Part shown: one piece after another, positions 32,096 to 44,236 of the stretch
Numbering within the stretch: position 1 is the stretch's first letter
Layout: the number at the start of each line of letters is the position of its first letter
NCBI GenBank assembly: GCA_958299035.1
Contig: CATQJL010000112.1
Coordinates: 59,627,823 to 59,691,822, forward strand
Reading direction: 5' to 3'
Origin: Cylicocyclus nassatus
Lineage: Eukaryota; Nematoda; Chromadorea; Rhabditida; Strongylidae
Length of the DNA: 64,000 nt
The notes under the pieces: generated by a model
Seen by the model: only the letters and a program-made list of their open reading frames with translations
Databases searched by the model: none
Told to the model about the DNA's origin: nothing
Program-made: the position numbers and the translations under genes

Positions 32096-33459
32096 TATTA
32101 GAAAATGTCGCAGATTATGTCAAAAATAAAATCTCATAAAGTTGTGCACAATATACACAACTCTGCCATTTTTCGCCTGTTCAGCTGTAAATTCTTCGGC
32201 TTTTTTTCTCTAAAGAAAATATCGGTAACTGCCTTTTTAAAGAAGAAGCAAACAAAGCTTGCGTTTGATCAAGTGCTACCCAAAAGTTCACGGTTGCTAA
32301 TATTACTATACGCAAAGCATTGTTCTTTGTACTCCTAAGCTGCGACGTATATGCTGTTGCGCTGGCAGAACACGGAAGTAGCTTGCTGAAGGCTCGGCTA
32401 CGCCCGAAAATTTTGCTGAGCGCTTGCAGAAAAGCGCGAGTTTGCGGATCGCATGCCCAGGCGATTATCTGAGAAGGTGTTCAGATCTTTGCAAGTGCTT
32501 CGCTCAACGCAATTGGGGAGGGTGTGCTATGGAGTGCGAAAGTGAATAAAAAACCTTTCAAATGATTCAATATTCATGGAAGCGCTTTGACATCTTTCAA
32601 CTAAATGACTCCTTCTGTATTGCAGTAGTCGAATATTTTCGAGATGCGGATACTTTGGTAAAATCTATACCAATGAATCTGTTCCACTCTTCAATTCGCA
32701 AAAAATACTGTGAGTTCCAGAGGCTATTTGAAGTGCGATTACATGCCAAGCGTAGTATAATATGTTATTTTCAAGTACTTCGTATAAAAACGCTTCCGTG
32801 AAAATATTGAGTTGGCCCAATTTGTTAGCGCCATTTTCACAAATTTATAACTTCTTACATTCCGAACCATTCGCTTTCCCCAAAGTTTCAACCCCTCTGA
32901 AAGAGATGATCATGTGCTTTACGAAAGCGTTTGATGTACTTTTTAACTAGGTTCTTTCAAACAAGCAGTGATAGAAGTTCGTGAACAGAATCTGTAGCGT
33001 TGTCAAAAACGTGAACAAGGGTTCGGGCGAAAATGGCTAATAGTCATCTGTGAAGCAATTACGCCTTTGCCTCTTTGATTTCACTATTTTCCTTTGATCG
33101 CACCAACTGCGCAGGCTATTTGATTAAAGCGCATTTTTCTCAAAGGCCGGGACTCGCTTGTGCATTTAGCAAAGAGGAGAAGAGAAGTTGAAGGAGAAGT
33201 CGCTTTCATGATGACTCAAATGCACAATTCTTGCGTCACATACAAATCTTTTGTACTCCAATCTGCAGGCTCTCAAAGTATTTACCTGGGCTCTGCATGA
33301 AGCGAAGCTGCCTTGCTCATTAAAGGATCGTAAATTCAATACGTGAGTCCTCTGTGCTGGCCAAGAGGCAGAGCAATAGGACTGGGGAAAGAAAAAAGTT
33401 TATCGTTAACTCTCGAATTCAGAATATAAATGCACGTCTTTGAATAAAGGCTGTACTAA

Positions 33460-36400
33460 CAGGGAGAGGATACTTAGTCGAAAGCACCAATCCAGATGAG
33501 ACATACAGCACTGGCAGTGCCGCTTTTCAAAACTGCGTTTTAAACGCAATAAAACGCCGGAAGTGCCGCATTGCTATATCTTTTTTCAGGTTACTCCTAT
33601 AGAGCTCTGGTTAAAATATTTGAAACCAGCGCTGTCTGGTGCATCCGACGGTATGTTCGAAAATTGGAAAAATCACAATTTTTTTGTGCCCTCCGGCGCA
33701 ATAAACGCGATATTGCGTCGTAAGTGCCGCATTCGAATAGCTTCCCACAAAGCTACTCTTTTTGATTCACTTTATTATATTTGGGCTCGGCACTGTTTGC
33801 TCTATCCGACAATATATTCAAAATCTGGAAAAGTCAATTTTTTCATGTGCCGCAGGGCGCAATAAACGCGTTTTTGCGTCGGAAGTGCCGCATTGTTATA
33901 ACTGCCTTCAAAATTATCGCACAAAGCTCATGTTTACACAGTTGTCATCAGTGTCCCTTGAGCTATCCGCCAATATGTTTAAACATTCAAAAATCTCAAT
34001 TTTTAGTGAATTACACGCTCTAATTCTTTTTGATCCCTTTTTGGGCACTGATAAGCTGATAACAATCTTCAAAGTAATCGTACACAATTCTAAATAACAT
34101 ATTTGAAACCAGCTCTTTGCCAGCTATCCAATGATATGTTTAAAAACCTAAAAATCTCAAATTTTTTATTTCCGATTTTATTGGTCCCTCATATCGGTAT
34201 TATTAGCTAGGCTGGCCCCGGCCCCTGCCGCAGTGACCTATCATTATCGATTTTTGTCATCAGAATGCATTCAGTATTGTGATATATGGAAGTAACAATT
34301 TATTCGATGACTTCAATAAGCCAGAGGTGCAGACATAATGAAAACTGAATTTGAAATCTGAAATTTCAGTTTTTGAAAAAAATTCATTTCTATCCAAACT
34401 CCACAATTTTAGCATATTCTGAATCCCTGAGAAAAGTCCTACATGCAAAGTAAGTCTACCCTATCATTATCGGAATTGTATCATCTTCATTTTTTTCTTT
34501 ATTTTGGTGGCCAATATGATTTGGTGCACATACACTCAGATCCATCCCAGGTACTCGCATCTACAGGCAGATCCTCGCTGCTGAATTCAGAAACGAAGCA
34601 GAGTCCAAAGTGATCTTTTCAAGCCACCTTCGTTTTCGAATTACTTTTAAAAAAATTTCAATCAGCTAAAACATTGAAAACTTTGAAAGCACCTTTCCAA
34701 ATTTTGTTTTCCTGTATTTTCCATTTTCGCATTGGATTTAATCATCATTATTAATTGAAGTCGTGTTCGATGTACTTAACTCAGTGTTATTTCATTATTG
34801 TAACTTAAATTTGTTATAGTATGAGCCTTTTCAGATTCCTCAATTGGAGTTATTGAGTGCTCGACAACTTTAGCCGGATGACCTCATATCCGATTGGCAC
34901 ACATAATCGATTTCGGCGTGATAAATTACTGAATACTGTTGTAAATTATTCTAGTTAGCCAGTATCTTGTAATAATGGTATCAGTTCGTAACAATCTTTT
35001 CAGTTCAATATTCCAAATAAATGAATGCTCCACCATTTCATTCAGAGATTTTGAACTAGTACAAATTACAACATAAACACGTGATTTCTCGGTAAGTGTC
35101 ATCGATGGCTGAGAATGATACTTCAAATTCGAATTTCGTGATTCACTCAGGAGCTAATTCTGATTTTACATGTCGCAGTGTGTATATTGAAAAAATCGCC
35201 AATGGTTGCAGAATGAGTTCTCAAACTTGAATTCCTGTGGTTCATTTCGCTAAATTTATGATTTATGGAATGAGCCATGAAATTTCGGATTTGGAATTGT
35301 ATTCTCCAGCCACCGATGGTAAGTTTAGCGATTTCTGAAACTTTCTGTTTTAAATTACACAACCGTGCCTTCGATCGGGATGCATATGACAAAACATAGA
35401 AGTTTAAAATTCAAAAATCCAATTTCCCGCCATCGATGGAATTCAGGGAATTTTAAAGTTTCAGATTACACGCTGGTGACATGGAAAATCAGAATTTATG
35501 ATTTTTCGATGAATTCTAGGAATTCATGTTTGAAAACTCTTTCTGCATATATTGGCGAATCACCAGTTTTTGCAACTATCTGTTTTAAAATTATCCGTTT
35601 TCTAATGATATCTAGAAAATTTTAATAGTGTTGAGTATTCTGAAGTTGAAGAGATTGTTGAATTTTGTATATGATTTAACTATAGGGTAGTTGCGTAATC
35701 CAAGAATTAGTCATTATCATCGATTAGATTTTCCAATCTGAAGTCAGAGGATTATCGAGAACGTCGAACCTAAATGTCCATGTACCTAGATCTGTGAGCA
35801 CATTCGCACTTTTAGTAACCTCTGCTAAAACTCAGCCCTGTGAATGCGGTTTTGTGGCCATCAATTTGAAAGGCAGGGCTCTTGAGCAATAACTGAGGAA
35901 GAGGTTTAAACAAAAAAAATTTTTTTTGATTCTCAAACCATCTTTTGAGTGAAGTCACAAATCTCGAAAGCTTGAATCATTCGAAAGGAATTAGCCTAAT
36001 GACTTTATGGGACGCAAATATGTGAAAGTTTCTGTCCGCAATGTGTTTGTATTTTTGAAAAACCTCTTGTTTTCTGGCCCGTAACAGAAAAATTGCACGA
36101 TCCTGATCGATCCATGACCTCAGAATAATTATCAACCACAGCTACTAATGCCACCAGATCCACGTCTCAAAAATTCATGCGAATAGTTTTATAAAGAACG
36201 ACGGTTGGGGAATAATCATAACTGTCACAACACAATATTCAAAAGTTTTTATGTTTCTGATTAAGTTTTCTATCTGCTCTATAAATCGCATTCGTTCAAA
36301 GAAGACTTTCAATGAATGATTTCTACCAAATATTCTGAAATCAAAATTAAGTCCTCAAGACTGAATTGTCGAGCTTTCATCACAAGTGAACATCCTATGA

Positions 36401-39120
36401 TGCTCATACGTAGTCGTGCTGCTAAATGAATTGAGTTTCAAAAGTTTCAAAGTTGCATCTTTTTTTTGGTTCATCTAAGAGTTTGATGGGTCTAACTGTC
36501 GAACCAGAGTTGTGATTTCTACGAAATTCACTGTGGGGCTAAAAATATCAAAAGGTCTAATCAGAAAAGGTCTGTTTTCAGATCGGATCAGAAACCTTGA
36601 AATATAAAGAAGTAGTTTGCGACAAGAAGTTTTGAAAGCTGAATTTACTGAAGAACCATGCTGTTTCTAGACACATGGTATCCCTCAGTTGCTGCCAGAT
36701 CAGCACGTTAATATGGTTCCGGAAATTAATCCACACACAGAAGAATTGAAGTTGCTTAATGTGCAAAAAATCATCTGAGATGTAGAGTAATGCTTACTAA
36801 ACGTTTTTATTGCAAATTTTTGGCTATTTGAGACGAAATTACAGTACATTGCCAGTTGAAATGAGAGTAAGGAAGCTTGCTTACAGTTGTTTTCAAAACT
36901 CAAGCATACACTTGTTCGGCAAAAAAAGATTGCTTCCTAGCATCATGACTGACCAAATTATCAAGCGTTAAAATCAGCGAGATGGAATTTCTCATGAATA
37001 ATTGTTTAAACTTCATGTGCTACTCAAAAACAGAATAAGGCAGATATCGCCTTAACTTTGATAACTGCATCGCTAGAACCATTGATTCCTCCCAGTTTGG
37101 GGCAGTCAAGTCATTCCATTAGGCAAGTTTTCACACATCAACGGCCTGCTGCCTGTGAACTGTTCCATGACGTCATTGGAGCTAGATCATTGAATAAAAT
37201 TTACTACCAGTGCACTTCTGATTTCTTTTTCAATATCGATTCAGCATAGCATAAAAAATCATAAATTCTGATTTTCCATGTCACCGGCGTGTAATCTGAA
37301 ACTTTAAAATTCCCTGAATTCCATCAATGGCGGGAAATTGGATTTTTGAATTTTAAACTTCTATGTTTTGTCATATGCATCCCGATCGAAGGCACGGTTG
37401 TGTAATTTAGAACAGAAAGTTTCAGAAACTCGTTAAACTTACCATCGGTGGCTGGAGAATACAATTCCAAATCCGAAATTTCATGGCTCATTCCATAAAT
37501 CATAAATTTCCATTTTCGAAGGCATTGTTGTGTAATGCAGAAAGTTCAGGAACTCGAACTAGAGTGGCAACTGTTTCGAAACGAAAACTAGGAAATGTTA
37601 TTCAGTGTAGTTTTGAATTTCTGAATGAAGAAAGTTAAATGGCGGAGAAATTCCAAAATTTTACAAATTTCAAAACTGAAGTTCAGATTTCAAATTCAAT
37701 TTTCATTATGTACTGCACTTCTGGAGTATTGAAGTCAGCGTGTAGATGTTACTTCTGTATTATAATATTGAACGGATCCTGATTACAAAAATCGATAATG
37801 ATAGGTCACGGCAGCCAGGGGCCGGAGCCAGCCTAGCTAATAATACCACTATGAGGGACCAATAAAATCGGAAACAAAAAATTTGAGATTTTTAGGTTTT
37901 TAAACACACCATTGGATAGCTTGCAATGAGCTGATTTCAAATACGTTGTTCAGAATGTTATACGATTACTTTGAAGATCGTTATCAGCTTATCAGTGCAA
38001 AAAAAGGGACCAAAAAGATTTAGAACGCGTAATTCACCAAAAATTGAGATTTTCAAACTTTTAAACACATTGGCGGATAGCTCAAGGGACACTGATGACA
38101 ACTGTGTAAACATGAGCTTTGTGCGATAATTTTGAAGGCAGTTATAACAATGCGGCGCTTCCGACGCAAAAACGCGTTTATTGTGCCCTGCGGCACATGA
38201 AAAAATTGACTTTTTCAAATTTTGAATATACTATCGGATGGACCAATCAGTGCTGAGTCCAAATATAATAAAGTGAATCAAAAAGAGTAGCATTGTGGGA
38301 AGCTATTCGAATGCGGCACTTACGACGCAATATCGCGTTTATTGCGCCGGAGGGCACAAAAAAATTGTGAATTTTCCAATTTTCAAACATACTGTCGGGT
38401 GCACCAGACAGCGCTGGTTTCAAATATTTTAACCAGAGCTCTGTAGGAGTAACCTGAAGAAAGATATAGCAATGCGGCACTTCCGGCGTTTTATTGCGTT
38501 TAAAACGCAGCTTTGAAAAGCGGCACTGCCAGTGCTGTATATCCTCTTAAAGCGCTTGAAACGCTGGTTCCAAAACTGTAGTTTTTAGCAGCGGAGCGGT
38601 TTTGTAGAAGGAGTTATGAGGGGTGTTCTCCTCTAAGGCTAAAGCGCCCTCCAACAGGTCTCCCCTTATCTATGAGCACTGTAGAGGAGTACCAACTGGT
38701 GAAAATTGGCCTCATGGTAAGTAATTTGAATGAAGATGAATAAGATTATAATACTCGTGCTACTTTGGTTTTTTAACACTTCTAACTTCGATCAGCATCA
38801 ATATCGCCATTAAGAAGCTCGATTTTGCAAAAATTGCGATAAAGTTGCATACGAAGGGGCTGAAATCTTGACACTCTCCTCACCATGCAAGTCACTTACA
38901 ACTAGGCCAATTGCCAAAGCTGGTACTCCTCTACAGTGCTCATAGATAAGGGAGGCCTGCTGGAGGACGCCCCAGCCTCAGAGGGAAACAGCCCTCATAA
39001 CTCCTTCTACGAAACCTTTCCGCTGGTAAAAACTGCAGATTTGGGATCAACTTTTCAAGCGCTTTAAGACGACATATGTCTCATCTGGATTGGTGCTTTC
39101 GACTAAGTATCCTCTCCTTG
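33460..39120. mobile_element. Harbinger-like foldback element (left arm), enlarged
   Basis: Ends CAGGGAGAGGATACTTAGTC and CAAGGAGAGGATACTTAGTC (inverted), flanked by TAA (33457-33459 and 39121-39123). The right-arm copy is 629 bp (50312-50940). Its interior is itself an inverted repeat (38540-39110) containing CTATGAGCACTGTAGAGGAG and its complement. The ends resemble those of the MITEs at 6063 and 42098. Confidence 0.78.
33506..38537. mobile_element. 5-kb TA-inserting element with subterminal repeat arrays
   Basis: TIRs begin CAGCACTGGCAGTGCCGCTT and extend, nearly perfectly, over 70 bp. TA flanks at 33504-33505 and 38538-38539; the right arm has the empty site (single TA at 50894-50895). 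Inside each end are three to four diverged ~160-bp tandem units with GCGCAATAAACGCG and AAGTGCCGCATT, in mirror orientation (33540-34190 and 37860-38500). Further inverted similarity lies at about 35150-35480 and 37270-37500. No transposase frame. TA targeting suggests the Tc1/mariner group, but long TIRs with subterminal arrays are unusual for it. Confidence 0.82.
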
Positions 39121-40163
39121 TAAGATACCAGAAAAAGAAAGGCCAACATTTGCCTTTTCTCAGCAATGTACAAGTGGTTGCAAAATAGGATTATGTTATG
39201 TTGACTGCAATGGCTTCTGCTGAGGGTTTACCCCGTGGTCTCAACAGGAGCATTTGTGAAAGGCAAGCCCTACAACATAAGCGAGAACTTGAGAGCGTAT
39301 GACTGACACGGACACAAATCCTTTTTCACACTTACAAATATAGTCCTGTATCATCATTTTTCTTAATCGCTTATTGAACAGTTTTGAAGATTTAGATAGT
39401 GAAAATCTCTTGACACTTACTGTAAGGAAAATCTGGTGTTAATCCTTGAACTAAGCCCGCAAGTCGTGACTAATGTGTAAAGTAAAGTTATGCAAGAAAA
39501 ATCTGTTACTCAAACTAAGCCCGCCATTTGTGACTTATGTGTGTCCGTTCTTGTGACCAAGTGTGTCAAACAATTTTACGATGCTTTCGGAGCTTTTAGA
39601 TAATTTTGCCAATTGAGGTGGAAAAAAGACTTTCTCTTTCGATTGGCAAAATCATCTGAAAGCTCCGAAAGCATCGTAAAATTGCTATTTGACACACTGG
39701 TCACAAGCAACGGACACACATAAGTCACAAATGGCGGGCTTAGTTTGAGTAACAGATTTTGCCAGTAACAGATTTTCTTACATAACTGTCAAGAGATTTT
39801 CTTTACACATTAGTCACGAGTTGCGGGCTTAGTTCAAGGATTAACACCAGATTTTCCTTACAGTAAGTGTCAGGAGATTTTCTCTATCTAAATCTTCGAA
39901 GCTGTTCAATAAGCGATTAAGAAAAATGACTGATACAGGACTATATTTATAAGTGTGAAAAAGGATTTGTGTCCGTGTCGGTCATACGCTCTCAAGTTCT
40001 CGCTTATGTTGTAGGGCTTGCCTTTCACAAATATTCCTGTTGAGGCCACGGGGTAAACCCTCAGCAGAAGCCATTGCAGTCAACATAACGTAATCCTATT
40101 TTGCAACCGCTTGTACAATGCTGAGAAAAGGCAAATGTTGACCTTTCCTTTTCTGGTATCTTA
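39121..40163. mobile_element. 1.04-kb foldback element with ~490-bp arms (left arm)
   Basis: Starts TAAGATACCAGAAAAAGAAA and ends with the inverted form. The arms face each other around about 39640, where GCCAATTGAGGTGG meets TTCGATTGGC. Right-arm copy at 49285-50311. No coding sequence. Confidence 0.75.
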
Positions 40164-40578
40164 GTACACCTTTATTCAAAGACGTGCATTTACATGAATT
40201 CGAGAGTTAACGATAAACTTCTTACTTTTCCCAGTCCTATTGCTCTGCCTCTTGGCCAGCACAGAGGCACTAAGGTATGAAATTTATGATCCTTCAATGA
40301 GCAAGGCAGCTTCGTTTCATGCAAAGTCCAGGTAAATACTTTGAGAGCTTGCATATTGGAGTACAAAAAATTTGTATGTAATGCAAGAATTGTGGCATTT
40401 GAGTCACCATGAAAGCGACTTCTCCTTCAACTTCTCCTCTCCTCTTTGCTAGAGTGTGAAAGAACAAACGAGCCTGGCTTTCGAGAAAAACGCGCTTCAA
40501 TCAAATAATCTGCGCAGTTGATCACGGGGAAAATTGTGAAGTCAAAGCGGCAAAGGCGTGATCGCCTCACAGAGTACT

Positions 40579-41260
40579 ACAGGGTGTTCGTAAAGCAGGT
40601 ATACACTGTTTGATCGTTAATATCTCTTTTCCCAAGAAGTGTTTTGCCTTGCTTCAGGTACCATTTTGTAGAGCTGACTTCAACTTAGATTCACAGTATA
40701 GAACGAATCGTCCATCTTTCTTCTTTACTGTAGGATTACGGTAGAAACTTGAAAGAGGGTTTTGGGCCATGAAAGGCCATATTTTGCCTCAGAAAGGAAA
40801 CAAAGCAGCCTGAAAACTTCTACACTAGGCGAATTAGAGTTGCTGATTCTAAATGTAAAGTTCCCAACTTATTGTGATGCTTCATTGAAGAGTTATGCCA
40901 GGTAAGAGGTAGCGGCCATTTTTTCAACGTTCCTAAAAAGTGCGGTTGCGCCATTTAGAAAGCTTCGCAATCTTGTGAATAATTGAGTGTTGAACTCAGC
41001 GTCCATAAAAACCCTATTACACAAGGTTTCACATTTTTTTGAAAAATTTGAAACGGCAGCTTTTCCACATTGACACACCATATGTTTTAAGTCTCTACCG
41101 CAATCCTACAGTAATGAAGAGAGATCGGTGACTCGCTCCATAATGTAAATCTAAGCTGAAGCCAGCTCTACAAAACGGTACCTGAAGCAAGGCAAAAGAC
41201 TTCTTGGGAAGAGAGATATTAACGATCAAACTTTTGATACATTTTTTTGGAACCCCCTGT
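40579..41260. mobile_element. Foldback element with ACAGGG ends (left arm)
   Basis: Left end ACAGGGTGTTCGTAAAGCAG, right end (inverted) ACAGGGGGTTCCAAAAAAAT; both sides then share TTTGATCGTTAATATCTC. Right-arm copy 48206-48897. End sequence resembles Tc1/mariner-like elements, but a TA duplication is not clean. Confidence 0.65.
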
Positions 41261-41907
41261 GTATAGGATCAGCAATGCCTTATAACATTGTTTGCAACTC
41301 GTTTAGACAATTTTTAGTAAATGATTTTTACTGAGGCAAGTTTATTCAAAAATTCCTGCCGCTTACTGTGGTGAAAGGAGAATATTTCATTATTGAAGAT
41401 CTAAGTACCTGGAGCACTTGAAAAAGTATTAGCACCAGTTTGGAACAGATAGCAGTTTGATGAAAATCCATCAATACTTCAAAATTTGACCAATTAAGTA
41501 GAGACCCTAAAATAAAACTGTTTAACCCAAATTTTTGAAAAATTCAGTACTATATGTACTGACCATTTCGTTTCATGTTCAACTGCGTTATTTTGTCTTA
41601 GTTTCAAAGCTTTTTTCTTCACATATGAATTTATCGCTATCCATCATCAAAGAATGTCGCACCCTCAAGGTTAAAAATAACTTGGGGTTTACAAAGCTAT
41701 GCAGCACAAAATAGAGTATACACGCGGTTCGAGTATTCACAAAATGACGCTTTGAGTCTCAATCGCTGCTATCAGCTGTTGCATTGTCGTAAACCATACA
41801 TTAGGTGCATTGATTCGCTCTTTGAAATCTTCGCTAAACTTCGCAGAATTTGCATTTATGAAAGCATCTCAGCGCAATGAGGTGGTCTGAGCCAGTACAT
41901 AATAATT

Positions 41908-41920
41908 TTTGATTTCAGAA
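41908..41920 (+). promoter_or_regulatory. Likely trans-splice acceptor of the left-arm defensin-like gene
   Basis: TTTGATTTCAG ends at 41918, two bases before the ATG at 41921. It matches the nematode acceptor consensus and is conserved in the right arm. Confidence 0.5.
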
Positions 41921-43507
41921 ATGTACTTCAAGAAGCTCCTGCTTTTCTTCGTAGTCCTACTTTGTGCAGTGATAGGCACTAAGGCACTTTCGTGTGAACT
42001 TTTAGGCCCACTTGGATGCAGTGCACACTGCCTTTTACATGCAAGTTTTCGATATTACAGGAATATTATTCATTTACAAGAACTTGCGCTTTACTTACGA
42101 GGGAAGGATACTTGGTGACCGTGGCCTCTTGCAATGAGAGGCATACCACTAGATGCACCTTGAAACGCTGATTCCAAATCTATGTTCATTATCTGCTGTG
42201 CGACTCTTTGAACGAAATATGGACTTTTTTCCATATCGATTTTACGAGATTTAGCCAGTCAGAATCGTCAGCATCCATGCTTTTTGGACTCCGATCTATC
42301 GGAGGCAGTTTTCTTGAGCTTAGCGTAAAACCTTACTTTATTTGGACGCTCTTTTGTAGTGCGTAAGCGAAAATTCTAACGATATTGGTGAATACTGCAT
42401 CAAAAACAGTGCCAATTTTGGTGTAAAGAAATGTTCATAACTTCTTTCGGAAGAGCGCGCAGCAGGTAATGAAAACAGATTGGAAATCAGCGCTTCAAGA
42501 TACATTTAATGGTGTACGTTTCATTTCAAAAGGCCACGGTCACCAAGTATCCTCCCCTTGTTAGTTGTGAAAGCTTTTTTGTTTGATATAATGGAAAACA
42601 ATCATTGCGCCCATCCTTTTTCTTCATGCTTTTTAGCTGTACAAGCTTTTTAGCTGTTGCGCAAGGTTATGAAGTCAGTTGAAACAATTTTTTGATTTGT
42701 TTTTACTTGAGATTTGAGACGTCATCTTTCTTTTAATTGACGCATTCATTTTTTTGAAAAAATGATGGCTGGAAATGGGGATTGGCTCAATCATCCGAAG
42801 CAAAATAATCATTGAAACCCTGAACCTATAATTCATTAGCGACTTTGAGCGTCGAAAAAAAGGGAATAACCTAATAAATTGTTGATCATGTTTTTAGTTT
42901 TCGAAACATTGCTCACAAAAACATTCGTATTTTACTTGCAGCGGTTTTCCCGAACCTAGATGATGACACGAGATTACAGCATTTTTGCATTACAGCATGT
43001 TATTCAAGTATCCGACAGTCTGAGAATGGGTCGCGAAATTTTTCGAAAGTTACTTATATGGGTCACAAAAATGTGCAATTTACTGGTTCATACTTGTAAA
43101 TAATAAAAATAATTCTTGAAATTTTTTTAAAATTTCAAATCGGCCTTGTAGAAAATTTTTCCGGGGGGGGGGCTTGGCTAGTGTGATGGATGAGGCAGAT
43201 AGTTTGGACCACAATAACAACTCAGGCCATATCATTAGAAATAAAAAACAAACCTTTTATTTGATGTGCAATTTTTGACAACATTTCATGAAAAATTACA
43301 AACCTTTTTTACAAATGAAATGAAAGAACCTCTCAATAGTGCAACTGCGTGTTAGATAAAGAAGCACAAATCATCACCAAAAGTCGTTTTATTACGTAAT
43401 AAAGCAAATATTTTGAGCTTTGACTTACCTTATTTTATTTGTTTCAGGGCAAAGGTGTCGGACATTGCATCAAAACCTACTGCATCTGCAATGGCAAAAA
43501 GAAGTAA
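41921..43507 (+). CDS. Defensin-like secreted peptide (CS-alpha-beta), two exons, left arm
   Basis: Exon 1 is 41921-42040, the intron 42041-43447, exon 2 43448-43507 (TAA). The precursor is 59 residues. A signal peptide (MYFKKLLLFFVVLLCAVIG) ends near TKA, leaving a mature peptide of about 37 residues. Cysteine spacing is C-x7-C-x3-C-x9-C-x4-C-x-C with G-x-C before the fourth cysteine, which fits the classical invertebrate defensin pattern closely. Exon 2 ends in CIC then NGKKK, giving a cationic tail. Such peptides are secreted antimicrobials; target unknown. The donor is GC (GCAAGT) instead of GT, in both arms. The acceptor is TTTGTTTCAG. A 463-bp MITE sits in the intron here and not in the right arm. 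Phase-0 intron three codons after the third cysteine, as in the gene at 5568. All six cysteines and the stop are intact. Confidence 0.82.
42098..42560. mobile_element. Harbinger-like MITE inside the defensin intron
   Basis: 463 bp, ends CGAGGGAAGGATACTTGGTG and CAAGGGGAGGATACTTGGTG (inverted), then ACCGTGGCC on both sides. TTA duplicated at 42095-42097 and 42561-42563. The right arm has the single site at 47345-47347. The TTA target and CAAGGGGAGG ends fit the PIF/Harbinger group. Confidence 0.88.
43015..43185. repeat. Internal fragment of the hAT-type MITE family (left arm)
   Basis: CTGAGAATGGGTCGCGAAATTT... up to the poly-G tract resembles the interior of the elements at 909 and 3713, but the CAGTGG ends are missing. 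It lies in the defensin intron; the right-arm copy is near 46715-46885. Confidence 0.6.
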
Positions 43508-43562
43508 GAAAAATACAATAGAAACGGCGATGAAAAACCTTGTTTATGCTGCTATTACTCAG

Positions 43563-43568
43563 AATAAA
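43563..43568 (+). promoter_or_regulatory. Poly(A) signal AATAAA, left-arm defensin-like gene
   Basis: AATAAA lies 56 bp after the stop codon, a normal nematode distance. Mirrored at 46330-46335. Confidence 0.6.
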
Positions 43569-44236
43569 GCACTTACAAGCATGTTCACGGTTTGCCTGTG
43601 TTTATGAGTTTAAGCACTCCCATTCATCAAAAAATGAGATAAAGAGAGACTTGTTGGCATTCAATCAGTATAAACTTTCTCAAGACTCCCAAACCGAATT
43701 AGCTAGAACCATCAATCCGTAAATGATACAGCGCGGAGGTTTTTCGTTAACAGCTTCAATTCTCTGCAGTAATACAACTCACTTTGTAAAAAAATGATGT
43801 GGCTTCATTCAAGACGTTTCGCAGGGGAAGACTCAAAGTTTTGCAGATATAGTTTTCCAGCAAATCAGGCATATCGATAGCATCATGTCGTGAGTAGTCA
43901 CCGTCACTAAGAAGAGAATACCAGAAAATGTTGTCAAATAAGGAGGGATTTCCTAATCATGAGAGCGCAAATACTGTGAGAACCAAGTAGTGTAACAGTA
44001 CTTACTAGGCCGTTTTAAACGTTCTTTCTGTTTTTCAACCTGTCATAACAGCACTTGGAATTATGTTAGGCAAACGATTTGAATTTGTGCAGTGTTTCTT
44101 CCTATCTTCAGAATTATGTTTTTAGACGCACTACGTTGTGGTCAGCGAAATAATCGCATGAATCTCAAAAGTTGTTTCCATGTCGCGACTTTTCAGTGCA
44201 ATGCAACATTTCCTCTTTTTTTTCTGAAAGCTTTCT

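Larger units (their letters stand above)
33041..40578. mobile_element. Outer foldback element of a nested stack (left arm)
   Basis: Inverted ends TAGTCATCTGTGAAGCAATT and TAGTACTCTGTGAGGCGATC, each continuing to ACGCCTTTGCC. Inverted similarity covers about 400 bp per side (33041-33456 and 40164-40578) and includes TTATCGTTAACTCTCGAATTC. The right-arm copy (48898-51358) is 2.5 kb; the difference is the 5-kb insertion here. Exact ends and superfamily are uncertain. Confidence 0.65.
30083..44236. repeat. Giant palindrome, left arm
   Basis: The reverse complement of this arm forms 45662-55412 at roughly 97-98% identity by eye. The left arm is longer because it has a 5-kb TA-flanked insertion (33506-38537) and a 463-bp MITE (42098-42560) that the right arm lacks. 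The right arm has its own insertion (51639-52713). Apart from the defensin-like gene at 41921 the arm is nested transposons and unassigned AT-rich DNA. Confidence 0.92.

Noticed and set aside
33563..34097. Frames of 80-111 codons repeated at 37958-38480
   Set aside because: They are readings of a transposon's subterminal repeats, mirrored at its two ends.
39300..39990. Repeated motifs suggesting a CRISPR-like array
   Set aside because: The repeats are inverted arms of one foldback element, not direct repeats with spacers, and the genome is eukaryotic.
43413..43607. 64-codon frame with Lys-rich stretch
   Set aside because: This frame covers defensin exon 2 in the wrong phase; the spliced frame explains the locus better.
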